From: Bacilli bacterium
GTDB lineage: Bacteria; Bacillota_I; Bacilli_A; RFN20; CAG-826
NCBI GenBank assembly: GCA_024408565.1
Contig: JAKSUW010000005.1
Span: 1 to 54,131, forward strand
DNA length: 54,131 nucleotides
Reading direction: 5' to 3'
Part shown: positions 17,434 through 26,955 of the stretch, one piece after another
Numbering within the stretch: position 1 is the first letter of the stretch
How the letters are laid out: the number at the start of each line of letters is the position of its first letter
Made by a program: the position numbers and the translations under genes
The notes under the pieces: generated by a model
What the model was told of the DNA's origin: nothing
What the model saw: only the letters and a program-made list of their open reading frames with translations
Databases searched by the model: none

Positions 17434-18132
17434 TTATTTTATAAACTCTTTGACACACCGTTCATAGGCCGCCACTGGATCAATTGCTTCCGTAATAGGC
17501 CGACCCACTACAATATAATCAGAACCAATCGCGTTAGCTTGTTCAGGTGTCATAACACGTTTTTGATCGCCTTTATTTGAATCCGCAAAGCGGACACCTG
17601 GCGTCACGGTTAAGAAACTACTACCACAAGCATCATGCACTTTCTTGGCTTCAAGTGGTGAACATACGACACCATCTAAACCACTATCTTTGGCGTTCTT
17701 CGCGTAATGCATCACCACATTAGCGATGTCATCTTTAATTAATAAATCGGTTTCCATCGCTGCTTGGTCAGTCGAAGTTAATTGCGTAACCGCGATTAAT
17801 AAAGGCCGCGTTCCATCCGGACGAGTTAAACCTTCTAAGGCCGCTTTCATCATCGCTTTTGTTCCTGAGGCGTGACAGTTAACCATATCAACATCAAGAT
17901 TACTTAATACACGCATACTCTTCTTTACCGTGTTTGGGATATCGTGTAATTTTAAATCTAAGAAAATCTTATGACCGCGGGCTTTAATGGCTTTAATAAT
18001 ACTTGGTCCCGCACTATAAAAAAGTTCCATGCCAATTTTCACAAACGGCTTCTTATCCTTAAATAAATCGAGAAATTTGAGTGTGGCTTCTTCGCTAGCG
18101 AAGTCGCAAGCAATAATGACATCTTTTCCCAT
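17434..18132 (-). CDS. pyrF: orotidine 5'-phosphate decarboxylase
   Basis: Last step to UMP, decarboxylating OMP. 232 aa, TIM barrel. The catalytic DxKxxD is DLKLHDIPNT, with the phosphate-binding end YIVVGRPITEA. Its start overlaps the pyrD stop as TAATG, indicating coupling. Confidence 0.95.
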   Translation of the reverse strand: MGKDVIIACDFASEEATLKFLDLFKDKKPFVKIGMELFYSAGPSIIKAIKARGHKIFLDLKLHDIPNTVKKSMRVLSNLDVDMVNCHASGTKAMMKAALEGLTRPDGTRPLLIAVTQLTSTDQAAMETDLLIKDDIANVVMHYAKNAKDSGLDGVVCSPLEAKKVHDACGSSFLTVTPGVRFADSNKGDQKRVMTPEQANAIGSDYIVVGRPITEAIDPVAAYERCVKEFIK

Positions 18133-19043
18133 TATTTACATCCCCCGATAATTTCTTTTAACGCTTTAATTTTATAATGAGACATTACGCGTGGTAAATC
18201 CTTAACGATTTTATAAGCAGCGTAAGGGTCCACTAAATTAGCGGAACCAATCTCAACGGCGGTAGCGCCCGCTAACATCATTTCGATAACATCTTCCGCA
18301 CTAGAAATGCCACCCATACCGATAACAGGAATCTTGACCGCGTGAGCGACTTGATAAACCATCCGTAAAGCGATTGGAAACACCGCATCACCACTATAGC
18401 CACCAAAGGTGTTTTTAAGAATTGGTGAGCGTTTCTTTAAATCAATCCGCATTCCTAAAATGGTGTTAATAAGTGATAAACCATCCGCCCCCGCTTTTTC
18501 ACAGGCTTTAGCGATTTCAACAATATTCGTGACATTAGGTGAAAGCTTTACGATGATTGGTTTTTTACTGACTTTCTTGACTGCTTTAGTGACTAACGCG
18601 GCGTTTTTGGCGTCTGTTCCAAACGCCATACCGCCACCATGAACATTAGGGCAAGAAATATTAATTTCAATCCAACCAACTTGGGGACATTTATTTAGTT
18701 TTTTCACCACACTTACATATTCATCAATTGAGAAACCACTGACATTGGCCATCACTGGTTTCTTAAAGAACTTTTTCATCTTCGGTAGTTCAACTTTAAT
18801 GACTTGATCAATACCAGGATTTTGTAAGCCTACCGCGTTAAGAACGCCGTTTTTGCCTTCGGCAATCCGTGGGGATAAATTACCAAACCGAGGTTTTAAA
18901 GTTGTACCTTTAAAGGAGAAAGTGCCTAAGAGATTTAGATCATAAAGTTTAGCGAATTCTTCGCCATAACCAAAGGTACCACTCGCAGGAATCACTGGGT
19001 TAGTTAAGGTGATGCCACATAGTTTAACTTTGGTGTCTACCAT
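18132..19043 (-). CDS. pyrD: dihydroorotate dehydrogenase, class 1B catalytic subunit
   Basis: Fourth step: oxidises dihydroorotate to orotate using FMN, passing electrons to PyrK and NAD. 303 aa. Class 1 active-site Cys lies in EINISCPNVHGGG; SGTFGYGEEF and GMGGISSAED are FMN-site motifs. Adjacency to pyrK confirms class 1B. Start overlaps the pyrK stop by 7 bp. Confidence 0.95.
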   Translation of the reverse strand: MVDTKVKLCGITLTNPVIPASGTFGYGEEFAKLYDLNLLGTFSFKGTTLKPRFGNLSPRIAEGKNGVLNAVGLQNPGIDQVIKVELPKMKKFFKKPVMANVSGFSIDEYVSVVKKLNKCPQVGWIEINISCPNVHGGGMAFGTDAKNAALVTKAVKKVSKKPIIVKLSPNVTNIVEIAKACEKAGADGLSLINTILGMRIDLKKRSPILKNTFGGYSGDAVFPIALRMVYQVAHAVKIPVIGMGGISSAEDVIEMMLAGATAVEIGSANLVDPYAAYKIVKDLPRVMSHYKIKALKEIIGGCK

Positions 19044-19756
19044 ATAATCTCCTTGCCAAGAAAGACCGGCCCGTCTTTACAGACACGCTTCGCGCCTTCC
19101 TCAGTCTTAATTGTACATCCCATACACGCTCCAAAGCCACAACCCATTCTTTCTTCTAAAGAATATTCGCCGACTTTTGCTAACGTATAAACCGCTTTTA
19201 ACATCGGAATTGGACCACAGGCATAAACATAATCATAATGAAGTTTTTTCATCGCATCGGTGACTAAACCTTTAACACCTACACTACCATCAAGCGTAGT
19301 CACAATCACTTTCACGCCGAGCTTTTTAAATTCGTTCACATAAAATAATTCATTCTTCTTATTAAAGCCAAGAATGACGGTTACATCTTTCTTTTGTCTC
19401 TTTAATTCCTTGGCTAAGAAGTATAGCGGTGGGATACCAACTCCACCACCGACTAATAAATTGTGTTTTTTCGCGTTAGTTAAATTATATCCGTTACCTA
19501 AACTAGTTAAGACATTCACTTCAGTATGAAGTTTACTAAGTTTATCCGTCCCTTTCCCAACCACTTTATAAATTAAGGTTAATTGGTTTTTATTCGCATC
19601 ACAAATCGAGATGGGACGGCGAAGATAGTAGCCAGGAATTTTTAGATTCACGAATTGTCCTGGATGCATCGTATCGATCTTACCAGCTAAAACTAAACGA
19701 TAAACATCGCTAGTGAGAGGGTGATTTTCTTTAATCGCTAAAACTACTTCTTTCAT
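19037..19756 (-). CDS. pyrK: dihydroorotate dehydrogenase electron-transfer subunit
   Basis: FAD and [2Fe-2S] protein that carries electrons from PyrD to NAD+. FAD-binding RRPISICD, an NAD-binding GGGVGIPPLYFLA, and the C-terminal cluster ligands in ERMGCGFGACMGCTIK plus a later RVCKDGPVF. The start at 19756 gives a family-like beginning (MKEVVLAIKEN), directly after the carB stop. An ATG three codons earlier would overlap carB by 8 bp and cannot be excluded. No clear Shine-Dalgarno at either. Confidence 0.93.
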   Translation of the reverse strand: MKEVVLAIKENHPLTSDVYRLVLAGKIDTMHPGQFVNLKIPGYYLRRPISICDANKNQLTLIYKVVGKGTDKLSKLHTEVNVLTSLGNGYNLTNAKKHNLLVGGGVGIPPLYFLAKELKRQKKDVTVILGFNKKNELFYVNEFKKLGVKVIVTTLDGSVGVKGLVTDAMKKLHYDYVYACGPIPMLKAVYTLAKVGEYSLEERMGCGFGACMGCTIKTEEGAKRVCKDGPVFLGKEIIW

Positions 19757-19757
19757 A

Positions 19758-22700
19758 CTAGGCATCAATCGTGGAAATCTTTAAGGTTGTCTCCTCTAAT
19801 ACATCAAGTAAGACACCTACAGTGTCTAGACTTGTAAACATCGTGACATTATTTTCGGTTGCCACTTGACGAATCCGGTAGCCATCGCGTTCTTCACCAA
19901 ACGCGCCGACATCTTGCGTATTAATAATATAGGCAATATGACCTTGACGAATCGCATCAGGAATTTCGTTTGATCCATTAGAAATCTTTTGCATAATGTG
20001 TGTACGAATGCCACGTTTCTTTAAATATTCCGCGGTGCCTTTTGTCGCACAGATATTAAAGCCGAGTTCATAGAAACGTTTCACTAACGGGAACGCTTCG
20101 TTTTTATCTTTATCGGCAATGGTCACAAAGATAGTGCCAAAGTTTTTTACTTTCATGCCACTAGCTTGTAGGGCCTTAAATAGCGCCCGGTGCATATCAT
20201 CATCGTAACCAATCGCTTCGCCCGTTGATTTCATTTCGGGACTTAAATAAGCATCTAGACCCCGTAACTTATTAAAGGAGAAAACAGGGACTTTCACATA
20301 CCACCGTTTCTTTTCGGGGGCGTATAGTTCAAAGATACCTAATTCTTTAAGGCTCTTACCTAAGATAACATCCGTTGCAATATCGGCGAGCGAATAACCG
20401 GTTGATTTAGAAAGGAACGGGACAGTTCGCGAGGACCGTGGATTCACTTCAATGATATAAACCCGTTCATGATCATCGACAATAAATTGAATATTAAATA
20501 GACCGATGATGCCAATCCCTAAACCGAGTTTCTTAGAGTACTCTAAGATAGTGCCTTTTACTTTATTAGAAATCGAGAACGCGGGGTAGACACTAATGGA
20601 GTCACCTGAGTGAATACCGGTCTTTTCGACTAACTCCATAATGCCTGGCACAAAGACATTTGTCCCATCACAAATAGCGTCGACTTCGCATTCTTTACCA
20701 AAGATATATTTATCAACGAGAACCGGTTTGTCTTCATCAATTTCCACCGCTGTCTTTAAATAGCGACGAAGTTGCGTTTCATCGCCCACGATTTGCATCG
20801 CGCGTCCACCTAAGACAAAGCTTGGCCGGACTAAAACTGGATAGCCTAATTTCTTTGCCGTTTTCACGCCTTCCTCAATGTTAGTCACCGCGCGTCCTGG
20901 TGGTTGAGGAATATGTAGTTTTTCAAGTAAACGTTCGAATAAATCACGGTTTTCCGCCCGGTCGATAGCCTTGCAATCAGTCCCGATTAATTTCACTCCC
21001 ATCGCATCAAGTGGATCGGCTAAGTTAATCGCGGTTTGTCCACCCAGTGTCGCAATGACACCATATGGTTTTTCATAATCAACAATCGCCATCACATCTT
21101 CAGGGGTTAATGGTTCAAAGTAAAGTTTATCCGCGGTCGTGTAGTCAGTCGAAACGGTTTCGGGGTTATTGTTAATAATGATGGCTTCATAACCCGCCCG
21201 TTTAATCGTTTGGACTGCGTGGACGGTTGAATAGTCAAATTCCACTCCTTGACCAATCCGAATCGGACCCGCCCCAAGGACCACCACTTTCTTTTTCTTA
21301 GTTAAGCGTGATTCATTTTTCTCTTTTGGATTAAATAAATGCTTATAAGTGGAATATAAGTAAGCGATATATTTGCCCGTATGGAGAGTATCGACCATCT
21401 TGAAGATGGGTGTAATCTTATTCTTTGTCCGGTAACGATAAAGTTCGATATCACTCATTCCCCAGAGGCTCGCAATGCAATGATCAGAGAAGCCCATGGC
21501 TTTGGCTTTCTTGAGTAAATTTAGATCTTTATGTTTTGCTTTTAATTGATTTTCCACATCCATAATCCGCTTTAAAGCGTCTAAGAAAAGTGGCGTAATC
21601 ATAGTAATCTTTTGAATCTTTTTCACATCTTCACCCATCCGTAAAAGTTCCGCGATAGCGAAGAAGTTATCATCTTTAAATTGAGTGATATACTCAAGTA
21701 ATTGTTTCTTAGTGTAACCTCTAAATTTCTTAAGATATAAATGGTTCGCACCAATTTCTAACGAACGAATCGCTTTTAGATAACAGGCTTCAAGGCTATC
21801 ACCAATTGCCATGACTTCACCTGTTGCTTTCATTTGGGTTGATAAGACGTTACTCGCTCTTGAGAATTTATCAAAGGGGAAGCGTGGGAATTTCGCAATC
21901 ACATAATCAAGCGTTGGTTCTTTACTTGCGAAGCCACCTGCGACGGGAATTTCTTTTAAACGCATTCCAACTGCAATCTTCGCCGTAACACGCGCGATTG
22001 GATAACCACTCGCTTTCGAGGCTAAGGCAGAAGAACGCGAAACCCGTGGATTAACTTCGATTAAATAATATTTACTAGTTTTTGGATGAAGAGCGAATTG
22101 AACGTTACAACCACCTTCAATCTTTAATTCCTTAATAATCTTAATCGCGGAGTCGTTAAGCATTTTGTAATCATGTTTACTTAAGGACATAATGGGTGCC
22201 ACAACGATGCTATCACCCGTATGAACACCAACGGGATCAACGTTTTCCATTCCGCAAATTGTGATCGCGTTATTGTCGTGGTCACGCATAACTTCGAATT
22301 CGATTTCTTTATACCCTTTCACACTCTTTTCGATTAGCACTTGGTGAACGGGGGATAAGGCGAAAGCGTTAATACCAATCTCCACTAATTCTTTTTCGTT
22401 ATTAGCAAAACCACCACCGGTTCCACCTAAGGTAAAAGCGGGACGTAAGACAACGGGATAGCCAATTTTCTTAGCGGCGACAATCGCTTCATCAACACTA
22501 TAAGTAATGATAGAAGGAATCACTGGTTCGTGAATCTTCATGCACATTTCTTTAAAGAGTTCACGGTCTTCCGCGCGTTCAATTGAAGAAGCAGGCGTTC
22601 CTAACAGTTCAACATTACATTCTTTTAAGATGCCTTTCTTTTCAAGCTGCATCGCTAGGTTAAGTCCAGTCTGTCCGCCAATGCCAGGTAAGATAGCGTC

Positions 22701-22946
22701 TGGTCTTTCGTAACGAATAATCTTCGCGACATATTCAAGAGTTAAGGGTTCCATATAAACCTTATCGGCGATACTCGTATCGGTCATAATCGTCGCGGGG
22801 TTCGAGTTTACTAAAACAACTTGATAGCCTTCTTCTTTTAAGGCAAGACAAGCTTGAGTACCCGCGTAGTCAAATTCCGCGGCTTGGCCAATCACAATTG
22901 GACCAGAACCAATGATGAGAATCTTCTTTAAATCTTTTCTTTTCAT
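19758..22946 (-). CDS. carB: carbamoyl-phosphate synthase large subunit
   Basis: Makes carbamoyl phosphate for pyrB. 1062 aa, full length: N-terminal carboxyphosphate ATP-grasp half (~1-400), helical linker (~400-550), carbamoyl-phosphate ATP-grasp half (~550-930) and MGS-like allosteric domain (~930-1062). Hallmarks GSGPIVIGQAAEFDYAG and GAGPIRIGQGVEFDYS mark the two halves. The glutaminase subunit gene carA, normally just upstream, is missing here: pyrC directly precedes it with an ATGA overlap. carA must be elsewhere, or the enzyme uses free ammonia. Confidence 0.95.
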   Translation of the reverse strand: MKRKDLKKILIIGSGPIVIGQAAEFDYAGTQACLALKEEGYQVVLVNSNPATIMTDTSIADKVYMEPLTLEYVAKIIRYERPDAILPGIGGQTGLNLAMQLEKKGILKECNVELLGTPASSIERAEDRELFKEMCMKIHEPVIPSIITYSVDEAIVAAKKIGYPVVLRPAFTLGGTGGGFANNEKELVEIGINAFALSPVHQVLIEKSVKGYKEIEFEVMRDHDNNAITICGMENVDPVGVHTGDSIVVAPIMSLSKHDYKMLNDSAIKIIKELKIEGGCNVQFALHPKTSKYYLIEVNPRVSRSSALASKASGYPIARVTAKIAVGMRLKEIPVAGGFASKEPTLDYVIAKFPRFPFDKFSRASNVLSTQMKATGEVMAIGDSLEACYLKAIRSLEIGANHLYLKKFRGYTKKQLLEYITQFKDDNFFAIAELLRMGEDVKKIQKITMITPLFLDALKRIMDVENQLKAKHKDLNLLKKAKAMGFSDHCIASLWGMSDIELYRYRTKNKITPIFKMVDTLHTGKYIAYLYSTYKHLFNPKEKNESRLTKKKKVVVLGAGPIRIGQGVEFDYSTVHAVQTIKRAGYEAIIINNNPETVSTDYTTADKLYFEPLTPEDVMAIVDYEKPYGVIATLGGQTAINLADPLDAMGVKLIGTDCKAIDRAENRDLFERLLEKLHIPQPPGRAVTNIEEGVKTAKKLGYPVLVRPSFVLGGRAMQIVGDETQLRRYLKTAVEIDEDKPVLVDKYIFGKECEVDAICDGTNVFVPGIMELVEKTGIHSGDSISVYPAFSISNKVKGTILEYSKKLGLGIGIIGLFNIQFIVDDHERVYIIEVNPRSSRTVPFLSKSTGYSLADIATDVILGKSLKELGIFELYAPEKKRWYVKVPVFSFNKLRGLDAYLSPEMKSTGEAIGYDDDMHRALFKALQASGMKVKNFGTIFVTIADKDKNEAFPLVKRFYELGFNICATKGTAEYLKKRGIRTHIMQKISNGSNEIPDAIRQGHIAYIINTQDVGAFGEERDGYRIRQVATENNVTMFTSLDTVGVLLDVLEETTLKISTIDA

Positions 22947-24148
22947 ATCTTTTTACCTCGATAGACAACTTTTTGCTTGTGAAGGGTTAGATAATTTACT
23001 CCACTTACCTTATATCCCTTAAACGGCGTGTTTTTCCCTTTCGAAAGAAATTTACTTGGGTTAATCGTCGTGGTTTCGTTTAAATTCCACACGCTAAAAT
23101 CACCATTATGTTGATAGTTAAACCGTTTCCGTGGATTAATCACTAATAATTCCATTAGTTTATCTAAACTAATTACCTTCTTTTTTACAAGGTAAGTATA
23201 TAAAAGCGGGAAAGCGATCTCTAATCCGGACGCCCCAAATAAACTATTCTTTAATCCGCGGTTCTTTTCTTTCAAAGCGTGTGGAGCGTGATCAGTTGCA
23301 ATCATATCAATCGTGCCGTCTTTAATACCTTTAATAAGCGCTAACTGATCAGCTTTGCTTCTAATCGGCGGATTAATTTTATACATTCCATCTTCTTTAA
23401 GCATTGCATCATTAAGCAATAAATAATGTGGAGCGGTTTCTGCGGTAATATTGACTCCCGCTTTCTTAGCCTTTCTAATTAAATCCACGCTTTCTTTACT
23501 CGAAACGTGACAAACATGAAAAGCACATCCAGTTAGTTTCGCTAACTTAATATCGCGTTTTACTTCTTCGTATTCACTTGAAGAAGGAATACCAATATGG
23601 TGATGTTTTTTTGCATAGACACCATCATGAATATAACCGCCTTTTGTTAAGGCTTTCACTTCGCAATGCGCGGCAATGACTTTATGAAGTTTCTTCGCTT
23701 GCTTCATCGCCTCTTTCATAAGCGCTTCGCTTTCAACGCCTTTCCCATCATCGCTAAACGCCATGACTAAAGGTGCCGTTTTTTCTAAGGGTGATAGACG
23801 CTTACCTTCTTCATTTAAAGAAATAGCGCCATACGGCACTACTTCAATGACACTATCTTTCTTGATAATGGATAATTGTTTCTTAAGATGGGTGGGAGTA
23901 TCGCTCACCGGATTAAGATTTGGCATCGTGGCGACTAAAGTATAACCGCCTCGTGCAGCCGCTAATGAACCCGTCTTAATACTCTCCTTATAAACAAAAC
24001 CCGGCTCCCGGAAGTGCACATGCACATCCATGAAGCTCGGGATAAAGGTATATTTTGCTTGATTATATTGAGGATAACGCTTGAGGAATTTTAAAACATT
24101 TTGCTTAATTAACTTGGGTAAAATAATGTTCGCTTTGACTGCTTTCAT
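22943..24148 (-). CDS. pyrC: dihydroorotase
   Basis: Third step: cyclises carbamoyl aspartate to dihydroorotate. 401 aa, class I/amidohydrolase type. Metal ligands DVHVHFREPG, HCEV, HVCHVSS and ATDHAPH are all visible. First gene of the pyr operon. The start at 24148 is preferred over an in-frame TTG at 24184 because that TTG lies in the spacer of the predicted promoter. A modest AAGAG precedes the ATG. The 5' leader would be about 13 nt, too short for a PyrR attenuator. Confidence 0.93.
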   Translation of the reverse strand: MKAVKANIILPKLIKQNVLKFLKRYPQYNQAKYTFIPSFMDVHVHFREPGFVYKESIKTGSLAAARGGYTLVATMPNLNPVSDTPTHLKKQLSIIKKDSVIEVVPYGAISLNEEGKRLSPLEKTAPLVMAFSDDGKGVESEALMKEAMKQAKKLHKVIAAHCEVKALTKGGYIHDGVYAKKHHHIGIPSSSEYEEVKRDIKLAKLTGCAFHVCHVSSKESVDLIRKAKKAGVNITAETAPHYLLLNDAMLKEDGMYKINPPIRSKADQLALIKGIKDGTIDMIATDHAPHALKEKNRGLKNSLFGASGLEIAFPLLYTYLVKKKVISLDKLMELLVINPRKRFNYQHNGDFSVWNLNETTTINPSKFLSKGKNTPFKGYKVSGVNYLTLHKQKVVYRGKKI

Positions 24149-24167
24149 TAAATTTTCACTCTTATAA

Positions 24168-24195
24168 ATTGTAATAGTTTTCAAAACCTTTGCAA
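24168..24195 (-). promoter_or_regulatory. pyr operon promoter
   Basis: Minus strand: -35 TTGCAA (24190-24195), 16-nt spacer, -10 TACAAT (24168-24173), 19 nt before the pyrC ATG. No terminator-antiterminator pair fits between promoter and start codon. Confidence 0.6.
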
Positions 24196-24230
24196 GTTTT
24201 TTTATTTATGAAATAAACAAGAGGAAAAAA

Positions 24231-24551
24231 TTAGAATTCAGCTTTAAATAAACTAATAATATAACCCAAAGTTTTTCTATCCAAAGTTTCGACATATTGA
24301 TAGTGACGTGCATTTAAATCAAGTGAACGTACATGAGCGACCAAAACTTGACCCTTAATTTCGCCGCATTCGACATCAACTCGTAATGGATGAGAATGAT
24401 ATTTCGAAGTAATTGGTAACAATAATGCTAATCCGCCTGCCTTACGATTAAATATATCATTAGAAATAACTAGTGCTGGCCGCCGACCTTTTTGTTCATG
24501 CCCCTTAATAGGATCAAAATCAATAAAAATAATATCGCCTTGTCTTACCAT
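24231..24551 (-). CDS. MazF/PemK-type toxin endoribonuclease
   Basis: A 106-aa PemK/MazF-fold protein, typically a sequence-specific mRNA interferase. Family signature from the N-terminus: GDIIFIDFDPIKGHEQKG, then RRPALVISND.FN and LLPITSK, with S and R residues near VRSLD as in MazF. Overlaps the antitoxin gene upstream by 7 bp. It ends 47 bp before the pyr promoter, so it should be a separate transcription unit. Cleavage specificity is not readable from sequence. Confidence 0.88.
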   Translation of the reverse strand: MVRQGDIIFIDFDPIKGHEQKGRRPALVISNDIFNRKAGGLALLLPITSKYHSHPLRVDVECGEIKGQVLVAHVRSLDLNARHYQYVETLDRKTLGYIISLFKAEF

Positions 24552-24808
24552 TCTTCATTGCCTCGTTTCTTGCCCCAACTAACTTCACGCACTGGATCGT
24601 TTTTGATTGGACCATGTTCTTTTTCGTAATTAGAAAAAACGTCAGCCAACTTAATTTCGAGTTCTTCATATGCCTTTTCAAGCGTAATTTTGCTATTTGC
24701 CGTTTTAATTTCTAAATGATCACCAACTGATAAATCTAAATTTTTCAACACGCTAGACGGAATAATAACGCCTTTGCTATTGCCGAATTGAATAATTTTT
24801 GTATACAT
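24545..24808 (-). CDS. MazE/AbrB-type antitoxin
   Basis: An 87-aa protein with a SpoVT/AbrB swapped-hairpin DNA-binding domain (residues 1-~48: IIQFGNSKGVIIPSSVL and VGDHLEIK) and an acidic C-terminal tail (~50-87) of the kind that wraps the toxin. AGGAGA lies ~6 nt before the ATG. It probably represses its own promoter through the palindromes just upstream. Confidence 0.87.
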   Translation of the reverse strand: MYTKIIQFGNSKGVIIPSSVLKNLDLSVGDHLEIKTANSKITLEKAYEELEIKLADVFSNYEKEHGPIKNDPVREVSWGKKRGNEEW

Positions 24809-24822
24809 ATATATCTCCTATT

Positions 24823-24845
24823 GTATATACATATGTTATAACATA
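24823..24845 (-). promoter_or_regulatory. palindromic operator candidate of the mazEF-like pair
   Basis: A perfect 14-bp palindrome TATGTTATAACATA (24832-24845) sits next to an 8-bp palindrome GTATATAC (24823-24830), both in the promoter region just before the antitoxin Shine-Dalgarno. AbrB-fold antitoxins usually bind such elements. No uniquely good -35/-10 pair is evident. Confidence 0.5.
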
Positions 24846-24895
24846 GCACCGTAAAAAACAATACTTAAATATATATGGCATTTTTTAATTATTAA

Positions 24896-26497
24896 TTATT
24901 TATATAAATCCCACACTAAAGTGCCATAGGCTTCTTTAATTGGGACGATAATTGGATGTGCATTGTTGCCATTTGAACCATGTTGACACATATAGAGTTG
25001 GCCATCATCTTCAAAAATCATACTGTGTCCACCGTCTTCATCGTTATACATGCCCTTTGCGTACAACATCCGATTTTGGTGAACCCACGCATTAGGATTA
25101 TCAATTTCCGCTTCGCCTTCACGGTTAATCAACATGCCTGTTGCATAACCACCAGGAACATCAGAACCGTTTGACCATATCATGACTAAACTTCCATCTT
25201 TCATTTTATGAACAAAACAGCCATCGGTAATGTGATCTTTTGTGCACCATGGCCCATCATTAGCTTTAAAAAGTGTTACCGGATCGCCATCGATAGTTTT
25301 CAAATTTTTTGACAATTTCACAATATTCATTCTGCCAATTTCGCCTGGACAATCAACCCATTCTTTAACATAGATTAGCCACGGCTGTTTGTTTTCGTCA
25401 ACATACAATGTTCCATCAATCGTGCAGCCTAAAGAATCATCAGTAATATGTCCTGGTTTGACAGTATTATTAGGATGTTCAGAAATTGTAACAAAATTTT
25501 TATCGGGCGACGAACTTTCAAAAACAGTTACCCCACGTTTTCCGGTCGCCGCGCTGTTGTAAGTAGTGAACATATAATATTTACCATTATATTTATGCAT
25601 TTCTGGCGCCCAACGTTGTTCAGCGACATCAGCTTGACTACTAGTAACGATTTCGTGATTTAGAAGCGTCCATTCATTTTTAAACGAACCGGTTGTGTGA
25701 TAGCACCGCCACTCAATTCCTTCCCAATTGGTTGTGCCGTACATATAATAATCGTCTCCTTCTTTCAAAATAAATGGGTCACGAATAGCACGAAATGTAC
25801 CCGGTATGTCTTCAGGTAAAGTAATTTCGGTAATCTTGTCGGGTTTACATTCGCCAGTAACTGATAAATTGCCTGGCACCTTCAAACCATCTTCGTTGCA
25901 ATAATCAGTTAATAGATGATCAATCGCACAGGTTCTCGATAATTCAGTTGTGTAGCCAATAACTATTTTTCTATCTTCAATCTTAATCGCGTACCCATTA
26001 TCTTCTAAATTTTTGGACAACGATTCCGATTCTTTACGTCCGTGATCAATGACAATCTCTCTTTTACCCACAGGTTCTTTAACATCCTTAATCGGCAAGG
26101 TATAACCTTTATAATAAGATAAAGCATCATTAATTTGGTAGGCATCTTGTAGAGCAGTCGATTTATCCGCCACAATCCGATATGATTCATCAACAACAAG
26201 TGGGAGAACTTCACTATTCCAAGTCGCCCATAATGTTAAGTTGCCCGTAGTACCTTTTTTAATTTCAGTAATAGGTTCACCCGATTCACCACCTAAAAGC
26301 CAACCAGTAAACTCATAGCTACAATCGGTTGGATCCTTGAGTGTAAAAGCGTCATTAACCGTGTAGCTCGTCGGATTATTAGCCGTCGCGCCTTTTAAGT
26401 TTTCATAAGTAATTGTTGACGATTTAACGCCACAACTAGTAAAGGTGCCAACCATTGATAAGGAGGCAATCCCGATTAAAAATAATTGTTTCTTCAT
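24896..26497 (-). CDS. GH43-like glycoside hydrolase lipoprotein
   Basis: A 533-aa exported lipoprotein: signal peptide with lipobox ending TFTSC (Cys22), an InlB B-repeat/Flg_new-like module (~28-93, ending YEFTGWLLGG and TLWATW), a mixed domain (~95-215), then a five-bladed propeller like GH43 (~230-530). Blade motifs include RDPFILKEGDDYYMYGT (catalytic-base Asp), RWAPEMHKYNGKYYMF, IDGTLYVDENKQPW and TDGCFVHKMKDG. Where many GH43 enzymes have EGP at the acid position, this has TDGC, so activity should be checked. Likely trims plant or host glycans at the cell surface. It starts just after the ribosomal terminator, without a clear Shine-Dalgarno. Confidence 0.82.
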   Translation of the reverse strand: MKKQLFLIGIASLSMVGTFTSCGVKSSTITYENLKGATANNPTSYTVNDAFTLKDPTDCSYEFTGWLLGGESGEPITEIKKGTTGNLTLWATWNSEVLPLVVDESYRIVADKSTALQDAYQINDALSYYKGYTLPIKDVKEPVGKREIVIDHGRKESESLSKNLEDNGYAIKIEDRKIVIGYTTELSRTCAIDHLLTDYCNEDGLKVPGNLSVTGECKPDKITEITLPEDIPGTFRAIRDPFILKEGDDYYMYGTTNWEGIEWRCYHTTGSFKNEWTLLNHEIVTSSQADVAEQRWAPEMHKYNGKYYMFTTYNSAATGKRGVTVFESSSPDKNFVTISEHPNNTVKPGHITDDSLGCTIDGTLYVDENKQPWLIYVKEWVDCPGEIGRMNIVKLSKNLKTIDGDPVTLFKANDGPWCTKDHITDGCFVHKMKDGSLVMIWSNGSDVPGGYATGMLINREGEAEIDNPNAWVHQNRMLYAKGMYNDEDGGHSMIFEDDGQLYMCQHGSNGNNAHPIIVPIKEAYGTLVWDLYK

Positions 26498-26513
26498 AAT
26501 TTCATTTTACATT

Positions 26514-26539
26514 AAAAAAGCGCCCGTAGGCGCCTTTTT
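26514..26539 (-). terminator. terminator of the S10-spc-alpha operon
   Basis: Minus strand: A5, then GGCGCC, TACG loop, GGCGC, and a T6 run. The GC stem is closed by a UACG (UNCG-type) tetraloop and extended by an A/U helix. It lies 16 bp past the rplQ stop. The A and T runs on both sides make it usable in either direction. Confidence 0.9.
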
Positions 26540-26554
26540 GTAAATTGAGTCAAA

Positions 26555-26953
26555 TTATTCAACAAACGCAACGATGACGCGTTTAGCACCATCTCCACGC
26601 CGGTTCACACATTTATATTGATGCGTGTAACCACCATGCCGGTTCTTATAGCGAGGGCCTAAGACTTTAAAGAGTTTAGTTAACGCTTTCGTGTTATCGC
26701 CACTCTTTTCGTTTCTTAAGAGTTTAAGCGCTTCACGCCGCGCGGCTAAGGTGTCTTTCTTCGCTAAGGTAATGAGATGATCAATATTCTTAACGAGTTG
26801 TTTAGCGACACCGCTAGTGACCGTAATCTTTTCGTGAAGAATTAATTCGGTCGCGACGTTACGTTGCATCGCGTGTTCCCGCGTTGCGGTCCAACCGGTC
26901 TTAAACCGAACACCGGTCTTACCATGGACGTTCTTTCTACCATGCGCTGCCAT
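26555..26953 (-). CDS. rplQ: ribosomal protein L17
   Basis: Large-subunit protein near the exit tunnel; last gene of the merged ribosomal operon, as usual after rpoA. 132 aa. The family core RNVATELILHEKITVT and the terminal GDGAKRVIVAFVE are clear. The N-terminus (MAAHGRKNVHGKTGVRF) is a few residues longer and more basic than in Bacillus. Two bases separate it from rpoA. Confidence 0.95.
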   Translation of the reverse strand: MAAHGRKNVHGKTGVRFKTGWTATREHAMQRNVATELILHEKITVTSGVAKQLVKNIDHLITLAKKDTLAARREALKLLRNEKSGDNTKALTKLFKVLGPRYKNRHGGYTHQYKCVNRRGDGAKRVIVAFVE

Positions 26954-26955
26954 AA

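Noticed and set aside
24149-24184. Longer pyrC from a TTG start at 24184
   Set aside because: The TTG lies inside the spacer of the likely promoter and adds residues not typical of dihydroorotase.
24149-24230. PyrR attenuator ahead of the pyr operon
   Set aside because: The predicted promoter leaves ~13 nt before pyrC and no terminator-antiterminator pair is visible.
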